Origin: Ectobius pallidus
Taxonomy: Eukaryota > Arthropoda > Insecta > Blattodea > Ectobiidae
NCBI GenBank assembly: GCA_964059195.1
Contig: CAXKWD010000001.1
Location: 118,167,751 to 118,231,750, forward strand
Direction of reading: 5' to 3'
Length of the DNA stretch: 64,000 bases
Shown: piece by piece, positions 57,043-64,000 of the stretch
Layout: each line of letters starts with the position of its first letter
Numbering within the stretch: the stretch's first letter is position 1
Translations under genes and position numbers: made by a program
Notes under the pieces: generated by a model
What the model saw: the letters and a program-made list of their open reading frames with translations, nothing else
Databases searched by the model: none
What the model was told of the DNA's origin: nothing

Positions 57043-59130
57043 ATCTTAGTACTTAGTACTTATTACATTTGCTGTACAAAGTGCACATAACAGTTTCATC
57101 ATTGGCAACTGACTACTGTGGGATAGGAAATTAAGTCTCTTAATCCACTCACGCTCATTACGCATATTCTTTAAGATAGATCTTTGGTAGGCCTAATTAA
57201 CAGTCCCTTTCACGCTCATTTTTTATGCACACAGAGTATTTTCTAAATTTAACAATGTTTTAAACGCGAGATGTAATTTATAACGTTACGAACACTCCAA
57301 AAATAAATCCAATTTTATGAAATATTTTAAATTTATTCTTTAAACGTTCAATTTGTCCAATTTGTCAATGGTACTACCTCACTTATGTTATGGAAAGGCA
57401 CGAATGATGGAATATCGGAATATTTGTGAGAGGCAAACCGTAGATCCCCGAGAGGACTTCGTTCGAAATGATGGAGATGCACTTAACCAACTGATTGCAA
57501 TGCAAAAAAGCAACATATCCATAGAACATTTATATTAAGCTATATGTGAACCTACTTGCATACATTTTTAAATCGGTGAAGATCTTGAAGAACACTGCCT
57601 GTGAACGATGTGCAAGGAACACATTCAACTATTCTACAAATATTTAAAAGAACCATTTTTGTAAAAATAATGGTGGAAAGAAGCAGTTTAGGCCCTTTTA
57701 ACACTTCCCTGAAAAAATTCACGATTTAATACGGTTTATTTTGTATGACGCAGTTGCTGGAAACATTAATCAGATGTTCGGAATAGAAAAATAAACAAGA
57801 GCAGATATTGCGGAAATCACATACCACTAATGGTATGCTTAAAATTGTGACGCCATATAAAAAAATGATTCTCTCCTAGCACAAGTACTATTTGCATAAA
57901 AGAATTTGGGTCAGCTGAAATCAATTTATTCTTTTACAGTCCGCATCACTGCAAGAGTTTTTTGTTCAACACAAATGCCTGTTCAAAAGCACAATTAGTC
58001 TATAAATACTGAATTTAAATTGCTCCAGATGACCTCTTCAAATTAACCGTTCTTTTTAATTACCGTATCTCATAACGTGATGTAAGATGCTAGGCGTGTG
58101 GTTTCTAATTTCCTTGCCAGGAATCCGCGGTTAAAATTGCAGCATAATATTAAAGAGCATTACTCAGCTCCTAAGTTAATCATGCCATAGTTCCAGGTTT
58201 CAGTATTAGAACATAAATTAATCTTGCTATAGTTACATTAGATATGGTTACAAATTACGGCAATTGAGAAAATAAATTAAGCAATTAAGCCAATGCAATC
58301 GAGAATCATATTCGAGGTTTCTTTGTAACGAATTGCACTCACTCCTCAGATTACAAGTTTATCTTTGTTCATGATTTTATTCCTGTTTGCTTTAGAATTT
58401 TCAATGTCGAAATAGATTATATGTCAGAAAAAAAAGTTATTCAGTAGACGTATCTAGCGGGATATGATATATTAAATTACAATGGTACTGCTAGCCTGGT
58501 AGGAATCTTCATACTAGTTTCTGCAATGTTTCAAAATGCTATTGAACACGTAATCTGCTACCTAAATCACTAATAAAAATATTAACGTGTATAGTCCCAT
58601 GTGTGTATTTTTAATCAAAGGTATATACCATTTTAATCTTGTTTTTAAATCACTCGCGATACAGTGTTTTACACATGCCTTTTGAAAGACAATCTACTGA
58701 GCCAATAATTGTATTTTTACATCACTACCAGCGTATTATATTCAGCAGTGTGCACTGCACATAAAACTCGGTTTTATCAAATGGATTGCAGTTACCGCTA
58801 ATTTGATCTGCAGCGAATACAAAGTGTCCAATATGTATTAAACAAAGCTCATCATGATGTGTTCCACACCACTTACTATCGGCGTTATCATTGCGAATAA
58901 AAAGTATTTTGCAACAAAATTCGTATGTGAATGAATTGATTTATTGAGAGAATAAATTCACCATGTTTATTACCATCATCATTCTGTTCATCTTATTCTT
59001 CATTGCCATTTTTTTTTACCTATAACATGTTTACTTCGTCGCATTGTTGTAAAACTTATGAGCCTTTCCGGGATCGTTCTTATTACAGTAGCAGGGAACA
59101 ACAGCTTTACGTGAAATCTGAGCACACTTA

Positions 59131-59744
59131 TGGGCCATTCAGATAGAAACTTAACCGTAAACGTAAGAACGTAAACTTAAACGCAAAATTTAGCACGTCA
59201 TTGAGCATTCGCAATGAAAACATAAACGTAGGTAACAACCAATCACAAACGAGAACGTGAACAACTGATAAAGTGGCTGCAGCAGACGAAAATACTTTCA
59301 TGTTTCTATTAAACATATGTAGGCCATTAAAAATTGAAATCATACAAGCGTATGCAGGCACATAAAAATTAACAGAATATTATATGGGCTGTATTTAATA
59401 CTGTAGTTCATTTCTTGGGGAACTAATTTTCATATATTTTCCTTCAATGCCGTATCTTTATATAATGGATGCCATTTATCATAACGAGGAGTTTCTCATT
59501 CATAGAATACTTCTTGGCTACTTCCACTTCCGTCTCCTGTTCTGTTCTCTGATTGGTTGTATCGTTATTTTTCGCATGAACGTAACGCAGAAGCTTGGTG
59601 TTTGCAAGCTTCTACGTTACGTTTAATTTTACGTTTAAGTTTCGCGTTTACGTGATGCATTGTGAATGGTCACATTGAAAAACATGGCCCCAAACTTCTG
59701 TGTTTACATCACGTTTACGGTTAATTTTCTATCTGAATAGCCCT
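59131..59744. mobile_element. Harbinger-like MITE (614 bp)
   Basis: Terminal inverted repeats of about 30 bases: GGGCCATTCAGATAGAAA, then CTTAACCGTAAACG, at left; CGTTTACGGTTAATTTTC, then TATCTGAATAGCCC, at right. TTA occurs outside both ends (59128-59130 and 59745-59747), the duplication typical of PIF/Harbinger. The interior repeats AACGTAAAC-type words in both orientations. No transposase. Confidence 0.75.
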
Positions 59745-59762
59745 TTATAACCCGAGACGAGC

Positions 59763-59884
59763 TAAGATGGAAACCTGAAGTAAACAAAAACCAGTATGTC
59801 TGTCTCTTTCTCTTAGGTTAAAGGAGCAATGTGCTAGAGTGAGACAGGCATACTGGTTTTCGTTTACTTCAGGTTTCCTTCTTA
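59763..59884. mobile_element. foldback element (122 bp)
   Basis: 44-base arms (59763-59806 and 59841-59884) with few mismatches around a 34-base loop. The left arm contains GAAACCTGAAGTAAAC and CCAGTATGTCTGTCTC. It lies 18 bases right of the Harbinger-like MITE. Confidence 0.75.
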
Positions 59885-61674
59885 GAACGGCCAGACTTTA
59901 GATTTCGTTTGTGCTTCCCTAAAAACAAGAAAGACCAAAGGTGAAGGCAGCCAGCGGTCACCAATCAGAACTCTGTTCCGAGCTATGTTGCGTAACTTGT
60001 TGCACAGCTGGAACAGGCATGCCTGTTAGTCCACGTCAAAATGAGATATACTGAAAAAATTGTTAGAACTACAATACAAGAAATTATTATTATAATCATT
60101 ATCATTATCATAGTCATCATAAGCGCTACAAAATCTTAAGAAGAAATAGTCGCCATTATTTTTCCAGTCTAGTGAGTAAATTCATATAAGTTAAGAGAAT
60201 TCAAATTTGATGAAATTCTAATTGTTCGCTTAGTGTGTACGACTCACAATGTCGGTGTTTTTAAGAAAACGAAAAGAAAGAATAAATGCAATAGAAGGAA
60301 AATGCTTCATAGTATTTTCAGACTATAAAATCGGGGGAAAGGAAAATAAATTTAGTCATAAATTTAGTCATAAAATGCGAAGTATGGGGAAAAATACCAA
60401 CAGAACTGGAAAGCCCATGTGTAATGCCCTGAAAAACTCTGGGTAGGCTGGTTTTATAGTGAACTGTCCAAAATAGAACAGATCAGAAGTGAGAAGACAC
60501 CAAGCAGAAGAAGCAAAAGAATTGTCACTGAAATTATATTACTACTGAATTTTACACATTGAGTCCTTTGTGTCAACCGGTCGATGCTTTCCATAGACAC
60601 TCTCGTCTTTTTTTTTAAATTTATTCATATTAAAGTAGCTTTAACTGAAAAGTCATATCGCGACTATAACACAAACACAATGGATTTACAGAATCAATTA
60701 TATGTCATTACAAAATTTAGTGTCTTTAAAATAAAAAATAAAAAACTTTAAGATATTCAAATTGGGTCTAGAATCCATTTAGGTTCCACTGAAGTACTGT
60801 AGGCTCGCTTGTCCGTCCCAGCAAGGTGTAAACTTTATCAAATTAAAATCAGATATTACTTTATAAAATTAATAGAGATATAAACTTAAGTAGAGCTGGA
60901 TCATCAGTTGCTACTCGAAAAATAAATATACTATATTACTTTTCAATATTACACCGATATCCCAATATTGCCACTGGTGAGCTAGGGAAGAAGTCAGTAG
61001 GCCTAACTGTCGAAATTAAAATATGGAGTTTTCTGTGTCGTTTGAATCGTCTCGATGTTCTGCATCGTAATACAACCTTAAAAATAAGTAACGTGATTTT
61101 TGTTCAAAATGTAAAGAACAATCAACCTTCGCAATTTTTTAGACATTAACAATGACAGAAAGGAGTAAACATTGGCTACAATATAAGAAAGAGCAGTAAC
61201 TTAAACTTACTGCTTTAGCAATCAGAGCCGGAATTCACATACAGTTTCTAAAAAGGCAGTAGGCATATGTGTCATAATTAAATAATCCGAGAAAAAATTC
61301 TTACCAGATATAAATTTTCCTGGTTGTTTTACAGTTAAGGTGTAAATTTCAATGTGATCCATACAGTAGAAAGTAAAGAGAAACTGATTAAACTTTGATC
61401 TCAATTTACTCAGTTTCCAAGTACATGTTAGCATCGTTACTGCCTTTTCCCTTAGCAAGGCAGACTAGGAGAAAATTCCCATCATGTAAGCTGTGCTTTT
61501 ACATGCAACCCTTCTATCAAACGATGTCATAAAAGAGGGACAGATCTAACATAATATCATTTATTCATAATTTTATGTTTTCAAACAAAAGAGAGGTTGG
61601 GGATTTTGGAGAGTTTGTCCTACCGGGAGGCTTTTTATAATATAGCTACTCTCTGAGAAATGAACTAACAATTC
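59885..61674. other. intergenic, no gene recognised
   Basis: AT-rich. Contains a small tandem AATTTAGTCATA duplication near 60350-60374. No gene. Confidence 0.45.
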
Positions 61675-61676
61675 TA

Positions 61677-61925
61677 GAGTGATAGGGAAAAAGCGAATAA
61701 GTCAAAATATCAAATTTTTAGGAGAGACAAATAACGATTTATGTTCATAGCATTTTACAATATTTACATCAGTCCAGCCAGATATTTTTGCATATTAAAA
61801 GATACTGTGAAAAATATCTGGTGGTGGACTGAACTAAATATTATAACAATGCTGTGGAAATAAATTGTTTTTTGTCGTTCCTGAAACTTTTAAATTTTGA
61901 CTTATTCGCTTTTTCCCTATCACTC
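61677..61925. mobile_element. MITE with TA duplication (249 bp)
   Basis: Terminal inverted repeats of about 32 bases: GAGTGATAGGGAAAAAGCG, then AATAAGTCAAAAT, and their complement at the right end. TA flanks both ends (61675-61676, 61926-61927). A second, inner inverted pair (CCAGATATTTTT / AAAAATATCTGG) lies in the middle. No ORF. Confidence 0.8.
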
Positions 61926-61927
61926 TA

Positions 61928-64000
61928 GATTTATTTGAAGCAATATTCAGTGAATATATCCTCAGCTGACTACGTTCTGTAACCCATGTATCCATGTTTG
62001 AGTGGGTTTCGATGCTACTCGTTATTATAAGCCTAATGCTTCAGAGACCACAGAATAGAAGCACCTTGTAAGTCCCTGGGGACCTTTTGAGAACAAATAC
62101 ATAGAGAAGCACTTCTCGTTAAAGTGTGTCCGATCACAGTTAGCGCTTGTCTCTAAGTGTGACAGTTTCAGAAACTGTAGGTAAGGGTAGTAATAAGCTT
62201 TCGCTCTCCTCACACCATCAACTAAATATCCGGATCGTCTGGCACCGAATAAGTGTATTGTGCCATTGTCTGTTTGCTTGAATGGGGTAGCTTCAGATTT
62301 GTGGTACACAACGAGATAGGAGGAGCTTCTCTGTTTGTTCAAGGTGTTTCAATTACCAGCAACAACCACCAACTCGTAAATTGTGTTGTGAACAACTTGT
62401 GTAGTAATAATAATAATAACAACAACGAGACAGTCCCGGAAATTTGACACATAAAGCGTATTCAATATCGTTTTCAAATGTATAACATGTATTGTGTATC
62501 CCAGTCGTTATGTATACTCAGAGTGTTTCAATTATTGACTTCTATCATCATTCACCTGTATTACCAAACTCAGATTCCAATAGGAGAATTAAGCATAATT
62601 TATAATAAGGACAGTGAAAAGTAAAGAAAGGAAAAAAGGAGAAATACAAAAGGAAATAAATAAAACGGATGGAACAGGGTGAATTAAAACAGGGATATGT
62701 TTTGATATCTCTTATACCTTATGCATAATTTATCGCTAATATCTTATGATTCTTGATAATAAAGATGAAGGTAATAATACTAAATATTAATTGACATTAT
62801 GCATAAAATTTCGGGAAATTTTGACTTACAGCTTATAATTAATAACTATACGTAAAATTTCGGAAAATTCTTACTTCTAACTTTCAATAAATAAAAAAAA
62901 TAGTGGTTTTCAAAGACACAAGGGATGTGAAATCCAAAATGTAATAAAATAAAAAGTCAGTAGAGTAACAAAAGACGAGTTTCAAGTGTTTAGTGATAAG
63001 TATATCTTACGTCCAGGAACCAGATTATGAAGAAAGTTTAAAAATAATAGAACCTTAAAAAGACTACTTATAGTCAGAATTAGAACTACAGTTACAGTTA
63101 CAGTTTTGACTTACTAATTATGTCCCAAAAACTGACCTTAAAAAGGCAAGCAGCGAAGTGGTAAATATTAATATCACAATAAATGCTTTTCTAAAGGATT
63201 TATTGATATTCCTTTGTAATCAATGAAACATATATCTGTTGAAAATGTTACTGTACCATTCGAGGAATAGAACATCTTACCTTCCAGAATGGACATGCCT
63301 GCACGAATCTACCGTGCCATAGAAGTGTAGGCCGACAAATAAGAATTATAAATGTTATTTTGGAGAAGCATTCCAAATAACAAAGAATGAAAGCATATAA
63401 ACGTTTAATAATAATACCAAATAATAATAATAAATGGTAAATTTAAGCCAACACGTTTCTTTATGACAATGAGAAACTTTACCAGGGTTTTTCGCAAAAC
63501 ACGGAGCCTACTTCATATAACAACAAATATAAGCCATCTTCGTTCATGAGAGAAACAATGCTTACCATGGACGCATCAGTATTTAAATGCAATATATTCC
63601 TTCTCACAGTGTACTGCTGCCAAGATTTCACTGCCAGCAGCTTCAATTCAATCTTTCTGGCTTGGATTAAAATTTCCTCGGGATTCTTATTAAAATTTTA
63701 ACAAGCTTTTCATTGATACTAGTTATTGCGTGTTATTGTTTACAAACAAGCGACTTATACAATGCATCTATACTGCATTTCGTATTGGTACGTACGGTTC
63801 ATTGTTATTCTGCGATTCAGGCGGCTGTGAGAATATGACGTTAACAAATGGCTGACAGTACCTTTCATTATAATTCATTTTACGGTACTTTTATTTCATG
63901 TTATATAATTTAAAGATCTTTTACTAAATATATTATATGCACCACGCAGCCTACGCAAAAACTTTATCGGACTCATCCAGTATTTCGGCTGAGGTGGAAT
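61928..64000. other. intergenic, no gene recognised
   Basis: AT-rich with short AAT runs (62405-62418, 63408-63432). A 105-residue minus ORF (62025-62342) has no recognised domain. Nothing supported. Confidence 0.45.

Larger units (their letters stand above)
55091..59127. other. intergenic, no gene recognised
   Basis: AT-rich with a dispersed repeat at 56262-56348 and an AT dinucleotide run at 57011-57042. ORFs of 60-72 residues show no domain. Confidence 0.45.

Noticed and set aside
1..64000. CRISPR arrays, rRNA genes, telomeric TTAGG arrays and bacterial operons
   Set aside because: None seen. The only regular arrays are microsatellites, the AT minisatellite and the 316-bp units.

Overview
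The window reads as nuclear DNA of an animal, most likely an insect with a large, AT-rich, repeat-packed genome. A cockroach or termite would fit the many tRNA-derived SINEs, the Jockey-type LINE and the recurring AGGCCTA words, but that is inference. I see no rRNA gene, CRISPR array, operon or other bacterial structure, and no complete host gene. Only three short stretches look like possible first coding exons of host genes (22.3 kb minus; 27.3 and 33.5 kb plus). Almost everything else that can be named is mobile DNA or its debris.

The most striking object is at 3736-6326: a 2,591-bp miniature Polinton/Maverick. It has 38-bp terminal inverted repeats beginning AGTAGT and ending ACTACT, and is flanked by a perfect 6-bp target-site duplication (CAGCTA), the Polinton hallmark. 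It lacks polymerase and integrase. It keeps three closely spaced open genes: the C-terminal part of a late structural protein, a complete adenain-like cysteine protease with catalytic residues in place, and a spliced small protein of unknown function. Its right arm is GC-rich and carries three perfect TGACGTCA palindromes.

From 6.3 to 27 kb there is mostly unassigned AT-rich DNA with MITEs (14.5, 16.0 and possibly 26.2 kb), SINE copies (15.7, 23.6 kb), a LINE 3' fragment (18.8-19.4 kb) and a tandemly duplicated block next to the candidate minus-strand exon (22.3-23.0 kb).

At 27.8-33.1 kb an element with GGGCCCTA ends is split by a full-length Jockey-type LINE (28402-32870) that has two intact overlapping ORFs, a poly(A) tail of about 30 bases and an 11-bp target-site duplication.

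At 36360-37398 a composite palindromic and tandem array of an identical 316-bp unit, each unit holding a tRNA-like gene, sits between 14-bp direct repeats.

The rest (37-64 kb) is a patchwork of MITEs (37.8, 38.8, 40.5, 51.0, 59.1, 59.8, 61.7 kb), SINE families in both orientations, a minus-strand LINE fragment (42.6-43.1 kb), microsatellites and unassigned DNA.
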